From: Massilia yuzhufengensis
Lineage (GTDB): Bacteria > Pseudomonadota > Gammaproteobacteria > Burkholderiales > Burkholderiaceae_D
Assembly (NCBI RefSeq): GCF_900112225.1
Contig: NZ_FOLD01000026.1
Location: 1-64,000, forward strand
Length of the DNA stretch: 64,000 nucleotides
Reading direction: 5' to 3'
The translations under genes and the position numbers were made by a program. A model generated the notes under the pieces. The model was not told the origin of the DNA, did not search any database, and worked only from the letters and a program-made list of their open reading frames with translations. Shown in pieces: positions 35,131 to 42,684 of this stretch. How positions within the stretch are numbered: the stretch's first letter is position 1; each line of letters starts with the position of its first letter.

Positions 35131-36528
35131 TTACACGGCTGATTTGGCATCGCGGATACGCTGGCGCGCCAGCTTTTCGAACGACCAGGTCAGCAGCACG
35201 GCCGCCACCGTCAGCGCTACCACCAGGCCGATCCAGAAGCCGGTGGTTTCCATCGGCGCGCTCGGCACCCACGGGAACCACTGCGGCGCCAGCCCCAGGA
35301 TGCAGCCCAGCGGCAGCGACACGCCCCAGAAGGCCAGCAGCTGGATGATCATCGGCGCGCGCGTCACCTGGTAGCCGCGGATGGCCGAGGCGGTGGCCAC
35401 TTGCGTGGCGTCGGACAGCTGGAACAGGGCCGCGAACAGCAGCAGGTGGGCGCAGGCGGCCTGCACCGCGGGGTCGGAGGTGTAGGCGGTCGCGATCTCC
35501 CAGCGGAAGATGGCGATGAACAGCGCCGACAGCGCGCCGAAAGCCACCGACATGCCCACGCCCACCCAGCCGACGAAGCGGGCGCGCTCGGGGCTGCCTT
35601 CGCCCATGGCCTGGCCGACGCGGGTCATCATGCCGATGGAAAAACTGAGCGGCACCATGAACACCAGCGAGGAAAAATTGAGCGCGACCTGGTGCGCGGA
35701 CACGGCCACCACGCCGAAGCGCGCCACCAGCAGGCTGATCAGGCCGAAGGCGCTCACTTCCGCAAAGTAGGTAATGCCGATCGGCACCCCGAGCCGCAGC
35801 ATGTGGCCGATTTCCTTCCAGTCCGGACCTTCCCAGCCGGTGAACGGGTAAGTCAGGCGGTAGGCCGGCGACACCTTGACCCACCACACCATGGCGCCGA
35901 GCATCAGCCACATGCCCACCGCGGTCGATACCGCGCAGCCGACCGCGCCCAGCGCCGGAAAGCCCCAGTTGCCATACACCAGCAGCCAGTTCGAAAGAAT
36001 ATTGAAGACCAGGCCGAAGATGGCGATCCACATGATCGGCATGGTCTGGTTGATACTGGTCGTGTAGCCGTACAGCGCGCGGTAGCAGGCGAAGGCCGGC
36101 ATGCCGACGCTGATCACGTGCAGGAACAGCGACGCGCGGTCGGCCACGTGCTGCTCCAGCCCGACATGGTCGAACAGCAGCGTGCACAGGTTGGCGAACA
36201 GGCAGGCCAGCAGGCCGACGAGCAAGCCCTTCCACAGCGACTGGCGCACCGAGTGCGGGATCTGGTCGTAGCGCGCCGCGCCGATCTCGTGGGCCACCAC
36301 GGTGTTGATCGCCATCATGGTGCCCATCACGGTGACCAGCACGATCGACCACACCGAGGTGCCCAGCGACACCGCGGCCAGCTCCTCGGCGCTGACGTGG
36401 CCGGTCATGGCGACGTCGGCCACGCCCATGCCCACGGTGGCCAGCTGGCCCACCAGCATCGGCCAGGACAGGCGCCACAGGGTCGAGATCTCGGTGCGGA
36501 CGGGGGAAGGAGCGGTGGCAGTGGTCAT
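35131..36528 (-). CDS. MATE-family multidrug/Na+ efflux transporter (NorM-like)
   Basis: 465 aa with about twelve hydrophobic segments in two related halves. The N-terminal half begins TLWRLSWPMLVGQLATVGMGVADVAMTGHVS, typical of MATE pumps. It exports cationic compounds in exchange for Na+ or H+. ATG 36528. No regulator adjoins it. The gap to the divergent tssF holds a long inverted repeat. Confidence 0.9.
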   Translation of the reverse strand: MTTATAPSPVRTEISTLWRLSWPMLVGQLATVGMGVADVAMTGHVSAEELAAVSLGTSVWSIVLVTVMGTMMAINTVVAHEIGAARYDQIPHSVRQSLWKGLLVGLLACLFANLCTLLFDHVGLEQHVADRASLFLHVISVGMPAFACYRALYGYTTSINQTMPIMWIAIFGLVFNILSNWLLVYGNWGFPALGAVGCAVSTAVGMWLMLGAMVWWVKVSPAYRLTYPFTGWEGPDWKEIGHMLRLGVPIGITYFAEVSAFGLISLLVARFGVVAVSAHQVALNFSSLVFMVPLSFSIGMMTRVGQAMGEGSPERARFVGWVGVGMSVAFGALSALFIAIFRWEIATAYTSDPAVQAACAHLLLFAALFQLSDATQVATASAIRGYQVTRAPMIIQLLAFWGVSLPLGCILGLAPQWFPWVPSAPMETTGFWIGLVVALTVAAVLLTWSFEKLARQRIRDAKSAV

Positions 36529-36653
36529 GGAGCGGCGGGCGATGCGGGAAAGCCCTCCATTCTACTGACTAAACGACAAGTTCGGATCATTGCTGCCGAG
36601 CTCATCCGTTCTTGCGCCGCCACAAGGTCCCATACGCAAAACTGGCTGAACTT

Positions 36654-36761
36654 GTAGGGTGGGCGGCTTCGCCGCCCGCGCGTTCAAACCACGCGGGACG
36701 ACACGCTGCGTGGTTTGGCCATGTTCGTTGAACGCGTGGCCGGCAGCGCCGCCCACCCTAC
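36654..36761. repeat. 108-bp cruciform-type inverted repeat before tssF
   Basis: Outer arms GTAGGGTGGGCGGC (36654-36667) and GCCGCCCACCCTAC (36748-36761) are perfect complements. Inside are further nested arms (CGCGTTCAA/TTGAACGCG and CAAACCACGC/GCGTGGTTTG), so the whole element can form a long cruciform. A related half-element is at 51497-51521. The right end lies 11 bp before the tssF ATG, next to its GAGGA ribosome site. Confidence 0.8.
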
Positions 36762-36772
36762 GAGGACCCACC

Positions 36773-38608
36773 ATGGAAGAGCTGTTACCGTACTACGAGC
36801 GTGAACTGGTTTACCTGAACACGGTCGGCCGCGAGCTGGCCAACCAGTACCCGCGCCTGGCGAGCGAGCTGGGCATCAGCGCCGACGGCACCGAAGACCC
36901 GCACATCCGCCGCCTGGTCCAGGCCTGCGCGCTGCTCAACGCCCGCACTGCGCGCAAGCTCGACGACGACTACCCTGAGTTCACCGAGGCCCTGCTGGGC
37001 AGCCTCTATCCGTACTTCCTGCAAGGGATCCCATCCTGCTCGATCGCGCGCGTCGGCGCCGGACCCGGGCAGCCGGCCCCAGCCAAGCTCGAGCAGGTGC
37101 AGTCGGTGCCGCGCGGCGCCGAGATGAGCGCGCTGCACGGCAAGGGCACGGCCTGCCGCTTCCGCACCACCAGCCCCTTGCTGCTGGCGCCGGTAGGCGT
37201 GCTGCGCGCCCGCTACGAGCCGGTGGTGCATGCGCCGGCGCATGTGCGGCTGCCGGCCCGGGCCAGCGGCCAGATCGCGATCACCATCGAGAGCGCGGCG
37301 CCGGCGCGGCTGCTGCGCCAGCTCGGCATGCCGCGCCTGCGCCTGTATGTCGACGCCGATCCGCTGCTGGCCGCAAGCCTGCTCGACACCCTCTTCATGC
37401 AGGTCGGCGCCAGCTACCTGGAGATCGGCGACGGTGGCCCGTGGCGCCAGGTGGAACGCATGCCGATCGCGCTGGGCGGCTTCGCCGACGACGACGCGCT
37501 GGTGCCGCTGCGGCCCAGCGAGCACGGCGCCTATCGGCTGCTGAGCGAATACTTTGCCTTCCCGGAAAAGTTCCACTTCATCGACATCGACCTGGGCAAG
37601 CTCGCGCCCATGCTGCCCGCCGCCGCCCACCGCTTTACGCTGCACCTGATCGTCGGCGGCCTGCATGGCGACAGCGGCGCGGCGCGCCTGCTCGGCACCC
37701 TGCATGCCGGGCACCTGGTGCCGGGCTGCGCGCCGGTGGTCAACCTGTTCCACCAGGCCGCGATGCCGGTGCGCATCACGCACCGCACCGCGATGTACGA
37801 CGTCGCCCCGGGTCGCCACGAAGACGACGTGGAGGTGTACAGCATCGACAGCGTCAACGTGCTGCGCACGGCGGAGGGCAGGGTGCAGTCGGTCGCCTAC
37901 CGGCCGTATTACGGCCTGCGCCACGGCGAAGGGGCCGAGCTGCGCGAGCGCTACTGGTTCGCGCGCCGCGACGACCGCGGCGTGCACCGCCACCGCATGA
38001 AGATCGGCTTCACCGATGCCGGCTTCTCGCTGAGCGCGGACGAGCAGTGCGTGGCCTCGATCGACCTGACCTGCACCAATGGCGCGCACGCGGCCAGCTG
38101 CGGCTTCGGCGCGCCAGGCGGCGACCTGGTGAGCGAGACCGCCACCAACGGACTGCCGGTGCACCTGCTGAGAAAGCCCACCCTGCCGCACCGCTTCCCC
38201 TCGTCCGGCGGGACCCACTGGCGCCTGGTGGCGCAACTGGCGCTCAACCACCGCTCGCTGGGCGACCTCGACGCCTTCCGCGAAGTGCTGACCCTGTACG
38301 ACGTGTCGCGCTCGGCCGCGACCCAGCGCCAGATCGCCGGCATCACCGCGATGCAGGCGCTGCCGTCCACGGCCTGGATGCGCAACGCGATCGGCGCCAC
38401 GCTGGTGCATGGCACCGAGGTGCGCATGACGGTGGATGAAGAAGCCTTCGCCGGCACCAGCCTGTATGTGTTCGCCGAGGTCGTGAACCGCTTCTTCGGC
38501 CTCTACGTGCACATCAACAGTTTCACGCGCCTGAGCCTGCGCTCGGCCCAGACCGACCGGGAGCTCCTGCGATGCGAGCCACGCAACGGCAAGCTGACGC
38601 TGGTGTGA
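36773..38608 (+). CDS. tssF: Type VI secretion baseplate protein TssF
   Basis: 611 aa from ATG 36773 with GAGGA upstream. The start MEELLPYYERELVYLNTVGRELANQYPRLA...DPHIRRLVQACALLNARTARKLDDDYPEFTEALLGSLYP is the conserved VasA/ImpG/TssF N-terminus, and the length is typical. TssF joins TssG, TssE and TssK in the baseplate wedge on which the contractile sheath assembles. tssG overlaps its 3' end by 37 nt. No tssA/B/C/E/K/L/M/H, hcp or vgrG gene is seen on either side. Confidence 0.93.
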   Translation: MEELLPYYERELVYLNTVGRELANQYPRLASELGISADGTEDPHIRRLVQACALLNARTARKLDDDYPEFTEALLGSLYPYFLQGIPSCSIARVGAGPGQPAPAKLEQVQSVPRGAEMSALHGKGTACRFRTTSPLLLAPVGVLRARYEPVVHAPAHVRLPARASGQIAITIESAAPARLLRQLGMPRLRLYVDADPLLAASLLDTLFMQVGASYLEIGDGGPWRQVERMPIALGGFADDDALVPLRPSEHGAYRLLSEYFAFPEKFHFIDIDLGKLAPMLPAAAHRFTLHLIVGGLHGDSGAARLLGTLHAGHLVPGCAPVVNLFHQAAMPVRITHRTAMYDVAPGRHEDDVEVYSIDSVNVLRTAEGRVQSVAYRPYYGLRHGEGAELRERYWFARRDDRGVHRHRMKIGFTDAGFSLSADEQCVASIDLTCTNGAHAASCGFGAPGGDLVSETATNGLPVHLLRKPTLPHRFPSSGGTHWRLVAQLALNHRSLGDLDAFREVLTLYDVSRSAATQRQIAGITAMQALPSTAWMRNAIGATLVHGTEVRMTVDEEAFAGTSLYVFAEVVNRFFGLYVHINSFTRLSLRSAQTDRELLRCEPRNGKLTLV

Positions 38609-39564
38609 TCGACCAGCTGCTGAAGGAACCCTGGCGCTACGAGCTGTTCCAGGCGATCCGCCTGCTGTCGCGCTGGCTGCGCCGCCATGGCGCGCGGCCG
38701 GAGATGGCGATCCGCTTCGAGAACAGCCTGTCGCTGGCGTTCCCCGCGGGCGAGATCGAGGCCCTGGCACTGGACCCGGCGGGCGAGGGCCTGCGCCTGC
38801 GCGTGCGCACCGCCGTCATGGGCCTGCTGGGCGTGAACGGCGCGCTGCCCCACCATTACACCGAACGCGTCGCCGAGTGGGAACACGCCACCCGCGACAC
38901 CGGCCCGCGCGCCTTCTACGATGCTTTTTCGAGCCGCCAGGTGGCCTTGTTTTACCGCGCCTGGCGCAAGTACCGCGTGCGCGGCGGCCCGGACGAGCAC
39001 AACCGCGACCGCTTCCTGGCCCAGCTGGCCGCGATCGGCGGGGTGGCGGGCCAGGGCCAGCTCGACGCCGGCCTGTCCTTCGAGAGCCTGGCCTATTTCG
39101 CAGCGCAACTGCGCAGCCGGGTGGTATCGGCCGGGCTGGTCGAGGGCGTGCTGGCCGAGTACCTGCAGGTGCCCGTCAGCGTGCAGCAGTTCGCCGGTCG
39201 CTGGGACGCGCTGGGTTTGCGCGACCGCAGCCGGCTTGGCGAGAACAATTGCGATATTGGCCTGGGCGCCACGCTCGGTGCGCGCCTGCTGCGGCCGGAA
39301 CTGGGCATCCGCATCCGCGTGGGGCCGCTGTCGCTGGCCGTGTTCGAGCGCTTCCTGCCGGGAGCCAGCGGCGCGCGCGCCCTGGCTGCGCTGCTCGACC
39401 GTTTCTCTATCGAACTGCCCCACCGCGAGCTGCAGGTCGTGCTGCGCGGCGACGAAGTCGACGGCGCCTGCCTGGACGGCAGCATGCGGCTCGGGCTGGA
39501 CGGCTTCCTGTGCACCCGCGCCGACCGGCGCGACCGCGACGACGTCTGCTACCTGCTGGCCTGA
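38572..39564 (+). CDS. tssG: Type VI secretion baseplate protein TssG
   Basis: 330 aa. It has the ImpH/VasB/TssG signatures: IDQLLKEPWRYELFQAIRLL near the N-terminus, VNGALPHHYTE (~86), FYDAFSSRQVALFYRAWRKYR (~115-135) and LGENNCDIGLGATLG (~222). The overlap with tssF indicates translational coupling and one complex. The gene is intact and of normal length. The absence of the rest of the cluster is notable. Confidence 0.93.
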   Translation: MRATQRQADAGVIDQLLKEPWRYELFQAIRLLSRWLRRHGARPEMAIRFENSLSLAFPAGEIEALALDPAGEGLRLRVRTAVMGLLGVNGALPHHYTERVAEWEHATRDTGPRAFYDAFSSRQVALFYRAWRKYRVRGGPDEHNRDRFLAQLAAIGGVAGQGQLDAGLSFESLAYFAAQLRSRVVSAGLVEGVLAEYLQVPVSVQQFAGRWDALGLRDRSRLGENNCDIGLGATLGARLLRPELGIRIRVGPLSLAVFERFLPGASGARALAALLDRFSIELPHRELQVVLRGDEVDGACLDGSMRLGLDGFLCTRADRRDRDDVCYLLA

Positions 39565-39645
39565 GACAAGGCGATCCGCGCGACGCCCGCGCCGTGGGCG
39601 ACCTACAATCGATCCCGACAACCGAACAATCCGGATGGAGGGCGT

Positions 39646-40251
39646 ATGGGCAACCAAGATGATCTGCTGAGCGAAGACGACGTGCGCGGGAAGCGCGTGG
39701 CCGTCCTGATGACCGATGGCGTCGAACAGGTCGAGTACACCGCGCCGCGCCGTTTTCTCGAACAGAACGGGGTGCAGGTGACGCTGGTGTCGCCCAAGGG
39801 GGCAGGGGAGGAAGTGCAGGGCATGAACCACGACCAGCCCGGGGACAGGTTCAAGGTCGAACTGAGCCTGTCGCAGGCGAACGAGGCCGATTTCGACGCG
39901 TTGCTGCTGCCGGGCGGCGAGGAGAATCCCAAGCGCCTGCGCCAGATCCCGGAAGCCATCGCTTTCATCAGGAAATTCGACGAGGCCGACAAGCCGATCG
40001 CCGCGATCTGCCACGGGCCATGGCCGCTGATCGACGCCGGCATCGCGGAATCGAAACATCTCACCAGCTACCCGGCGATCAAGGACGACCTGGTCGATGC
40101 GGGGGCGGAATGGACCGACGACGAGGTGGTGGTCGACGGCAAGCTGATCACGAGCCGCACGCCGGACGATATCCCCGCGTTCAATGACGCGCTGCTGAAG
40201 GAGTTGCAGGTGATGCAGCAGGCGGGGGCGGATCCGGGGCCGACGTCCTGA
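39646..40251 (+). CDS. DJ-1/PfpI-family protein (YhbO/YraA-type)
   Basis: 201 aa. DJ-1/PfpI fold: GKRVAVLMTDGVEQVEY (~15-31, with the conserved Glu), and the nucleophile elbow IAAICHGPW (~122-130) with Cys followed by His. Members act as stress proteins, deglycase-like or protease-like enzymes. Ribosome site GGAGGG at 39635-39640. Monocistronic as far as visible. Confidence 0.9.
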   Translation: MGNQDDLLSEDDVRGKRVAVLMTDGVEQVEYTAPRRFLEQNGVQVTLVSPKGAGEEVQGMNHDQPGDRFKVELSLSQANEADFDALLLPGGEENPKRLRQIPEAIAFIRKFDEADKPIAAICHGPWPLIDAGIAESKHLTSYPAIKDDLVDAGAEWTDDEVVVDGKLITSRTPDDIPAFNDALLKELQVMQQAGADPGPTS

Positions 40252-40267
40252 CAGATGGCGCGCCGGC

Positions 40268-41035
40268 TCAGGCCGGCATTTTTTCGTCAGGACGCAGGGT
40301 CAGTACGCGCACGCCGTGCCGGGTCACGGCCACCGTGTGCTCGAACTGGGCGGAAAGCTTGCCGTCGCAGGTGACGACGGTCCAGCCATCGTCCTGGGTC
40401 TCGACCGCGTTGCGGCCCTGGTTGAGCATCGGTTCGATCGTAAACACCATGCCTTCGCGCAGCATCAGGCCGGTTTGCGGCTTGCCCCAGTGGAGCACTT
40501 GCGGCGGCTCGTGCATTTCACGGCCAATGCCGTGGCCGCAGTATTCCCTGACGACCGAGTAGCCATTCTTGCGCGCATGCCGTTCGATCGCGTGGCCGAC
40601 GTCGCCCAGCCTCGCACCCGGGCGCACGGCCTTGATGCCTTTCCACATGGCTTCGTAGGTGACTTGCACCAGCCGCTTGGCCTCGGTCGACACTGCGCCA
40701 ACCAGATAGGTCTTGCTGGAGTCGGCGATGTAGCCGTTCTTTTCCAGCGTGATATCGAAGTTGACGATGTCGCCGTCTTGCAGCAGTTCGGCATCGGACG
40801 GAACGCCGTGGCATACCACGCTGTTGCGCGAAGAGTTCAGGGCGTAGGCGTAGCCGTATTGCCCCTTGCTGGCCGGGCGTGCCTCGAGCGCGTCGACGAT
40901 GAAGCGGTCGACCAGGTTGTTGACCGCCATGGTCGACATGCCGATGAGGGGCTGTTTATCCAGGTGGCCGAATACGTCGGCCAGCAGCTTGCCGGCCTCG
41001 GCCATGAGGACGATTTCTTCGGGGCGCTTGGTCAT
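40268..41035 (-). CDS. map: Type I methionine aminopeptidase
   Basis: 255 aa from ATG 41035 (MTKRPEEIVLMAEAGKLLADVFGHL). Metal-binding M24 motifs: YAYALNSSRNSVVCHGVPSD (His), DGDIVNFDITLEKNGYIADSSKTY (two Asp), GHGIGREMHEPPQVLH (His) and EGMVFTIEPM plus FEHTVAV (two Glu). It removes initiator Met. The ATG lies 2 nt after the stop of the ParD-like gene, so the two are translationally coupled. The main housekeeping map, usually beside rpsB, is probably elsewhere, making this a second, accessory MetAP. Confidence 0.92.
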   Translation of the reverse strand: MTKRPEEIVLMAEAGKLLADVFGHLDKQPLIGMSTMAVNNLVDRFIVDALEARPASKGQYGYAYALNSSRNSVVCHGVPSDAELLQDGDIVNFDITLEKNGYIADSSKTYLVGAVSTEAKRLVQVTYEAMWKGIKAVRPGARLGDVGHAIERHARKNGYSVVREYCGHGIGREMHEPPQVLHWGKPQTGLMLREGMVFTIEPMLNQGRNAVETQDDGWTVVTCDGKLSAQFEHTVAVTRHGVRVLTLRPDEKMPA

Positions 41036-41037
41036 GG

Positions 41038-41247
41038 CTAGGCTGCCGTCCGAAGTGCCTTGGCTTCGACTCCGGCCTCCCGCAGTTCTTGTGCGATGAG
41101 CTCGCTGTAGCTGAGCTTTGGATTGAGTTCGCACAGCAGGCCGATCTTGATCCAGAACGCGGCCTGGCCGTTGATCGAGCGGTAGGAGACCGTGCTTGCC
41201 TTGCGCAGCTGGTCGTGGAGGTCGTCTTCGATGTTTACAATGCCCAT
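41038..41247 (-). CDS. ParD-like (PF11903-type) ribbon-helix-helix protein
   Basis: 69 aa from ATG 41247 with GGAG upstream: MGIVNIEDDLHDQLRKASTVSYRSINGQAAFWIKIGLL. The first strand and two helices form a ribbon-helix-helix DNA-binding unit like ParD antitoxins; the tail (NPKLSYSELIAQELREAG) is the family extension. It probably autoregulates through the TATATG repeats upstream. It is coupled to map with a 2-nt gap, in the position an antitoxin would hold relative to its toxin. Confidence 0.85.
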   Translation of the reverse strand: MGIVNIEDDLHDQLRKASTVSYRSINGQAAFWIKIGLLCELNPKLSYSELIAQELREAGVEAKALRTAA

Positions 41248-41256
41248 TTTATACTC

Positions 41257-41284
41257 CGTATATGTTACGTATATGAAGTATATA
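41257..41284. promoter_or_regulatory. Repeated CGTATATG boxes, candidate operator of the ParD-like/map pair
   Basis: CGTATATG occurs at 41257-41264 and 41268-41275 and as AGTATATA at 41277-41284, about one helical turn apart, immediately upstream of the ParD-like gene in an AT-rich patch. Iterated short boxes like these are typical binding sites for ribbon-helix-helix repressors. Function inferred. Confidence 0.5.
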
Positions 41285-41526
41285 TTGTGGCGCGATGGCG
41301 AGGCAAGTGCTCCTTGCTGGGCACGGCCGTTACTTGACATGGAACAGGGGTACAAAGCGTGCTTACATTTTCACGGGATCCGAGGCGACCCCTGGGTCGA
41401 CGGACCGATACTCCGTGAGCAACGCGATGCAGCGGTGAACTGATACCAAGGCGTTTGCTCAAAGGCGACAAGGAACTCCGGATTTTCCACGAATGCTGCG
41501 TTCTACGCTGCCTGGGTGACTTGCAT
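41285..41526. other. Non-coding stretch without recognised features
   Basis: About 240 bp between the ParD-like promoter region and the tandem repeats. I see no convincing gene, hairpin or tRNA; short frames here lack ribosome sites. It may contain the far end of an ancient insertion next to ssrA. Confidence 0.4.
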
Positions 41527-42147
41527 GCACAAGCGCTGCGCGCTTGCTTGAATGGGTGAATCGGAGAGGCCTTGCGCTTGCAAGCGCAAGGCCGCTACGC
41601 CGGCGCGCCGCGGTGCAGCGCGAAACCCCGGCTCCGCCCCTCGTCCGTACCGGACGAGGACACGATTCCCGGAGCCCAACACAGTATTCAAAAACAAAGC
41701 CCTCCAAGCTTGCGCCTGGCGTCCGGGTCCGCAGAGGCAAGCACAAGCGCTGCGCGCTTGCTTGAATGGGCGAATCGGAGAGGCCTTGCGCTTGCAAGCG
41801 CAAGGCCGCTACGCCGGCGCGCCGCGGTGCGGCGCGAAACCCCGGCTCCGCCCCTCGTCCGTACCGGACGAGGACACGATTCCCGGAGCCCAACACAGTA
41901 TTCAAAAACAAAGCCCTCTAGGCTTGCGCCTGGCGTCCGGGTCCGCAGAGGCAAGCACAAGCGCTGCGCGCTTGCTTGAATGGGCGAATCGGAGAGGCCT
42001 TGCGCTTGCAAGCGCAAGGCCGCTACGCCGGCGCGCCGCGGTGCGGCGCGAAACCCCGGCTCCGCCCCTCGTCCGTACCGGACGAGGACACGATTCCCGG
42101 AGCCCAACACAGTATTCAAAAACAAAGCCCTCCAGGCTTGCGCCTGG
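41527..42147. repeat. Three tandem 214-bp repeats downstream of ssrA
   Basis: Copies begin at 41527, 41741 and 41955 (exact 214-bp period); the third is cut after about 193 bp where it merges with the ssrA terminator. Copies differ at few positions. Each unit contains a 22-bp perfect palindrome (CCTTGCGCTTG and its complement), a CCTCGTCCG/CGGACGAGG hairpin around TAC, a GC-rich palindromic stretch, and at its end CAGTATTCAAAAACAAAGCC, the arm of the ssrA terminator. The frames through it are repeat-derived and I do not consider them genes. Confidence 0.9.
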
Positions 42148-42169
42148 AGGGCTTTGTTTTTGAATACTG
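42110..42169 (-). terminator. ssrA terminator with 28-bp perfect arms
   Basis: Arms 42110-42137 and 42142-42169 are exact complements over 28 bp with a 4-nt loop. On the minus strand it begins at the tmRNA 3' end and runs into T-rich sequence. An intrinsic terminator normally has arms of 7-12 bp, so this one is exceptionally long; the left arm is also the end of each 214-bp repeat. Confidence 0.8.
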
Positions 42170-42524
42170 GTGGAGGCGGAGGGAATCGAACCCTCGTCCG
42201 CAAGCACTCTACAGACAGTTCTACATACTTAGCACTATCAATTAATTTAACCAAGCCAACGGGGATGTGCACCCTTTGACCAAGCGAGTTACCTATTATT
42301 TAACAGTCGACCAAGTAACCCGGCCTACTGCGAGCCCCTGTAAATGACTCTACTGCCTTGCGGCCACCCCAGGGGCGAGGTGTTGTAGAGCTAGCAGCAA
42401 TTAAGCTGCGAGTGCGTACGAGTTATCGTTTGCAGTTATGTGTTTCTGGATGTATTTACGAGGTAACCAGTCCTCGGTATGCCCTGCGCTGCTTTGCAAC
42501 CCACGTCGAAACCAGGTCGCCCCC
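42168..42524 (-). ncRNA. ssrA: tmRNA (ssrA), one-piece
   Basis: 357 nt. On the minus strand it starts GGGGGCGACCTGGTTTCGACG and ends GGTTCGATTCCCTCCGCC TCCACCA; the first seven bases pair with CGCCTCC before ACCA, forming the acceptor stem. The tag frame at 42433-42401 reads ANDNSYALAA then TAA, with GCA as resume codon. Pseudoknot-type paired segments lie between. It rescues stalled ribosomes with SmpB. The CCA end is encoded. The 3' end region is the usual integration target for islands, which fits the repeats beside it. Confidence 0.96.
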
Positions 42525-42533
42525 AGCGGTTTT

Positions 42534-42562
42534 ATTGTACTCCAATTCGCTGCCGCGTGCAG
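42534..42562 (-). promoter_or_regulatory. Probable ssrA promoter
   Basis: On the minus strand TACAAT (42539-42534) lies 9 nt before the first tmRNA base. A weaker CTGCAC (42562-42557) sits 17 bp further upstream as -35. Confidence 0.55.
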
Positions 42563-42684
42563 GCGGCGCAGCGCAGTTTGCGCCCGGTGTCAAGTCGTCC
42601 GGATTTATGCTCACAGGATGACGAAACTACAATATGATGGCCCGTTACAGTCTCTGCAACCCGGCTTCTCGACAAGGAATGGCA

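Noticed and set aside
41527..42147. CRISPR array
   Set aside because: The 214-bp units follow each other without spacers and there are no cas genes.
41459..42279. Several 60-200 codon frames on both strands in the tandem-repeat region
   Set aside because: They simply translate the 214-bp repeat and the antisense of tmRNA (the NRTLVR-type peptide is the translated T-arm); no ribosome sites, no family.
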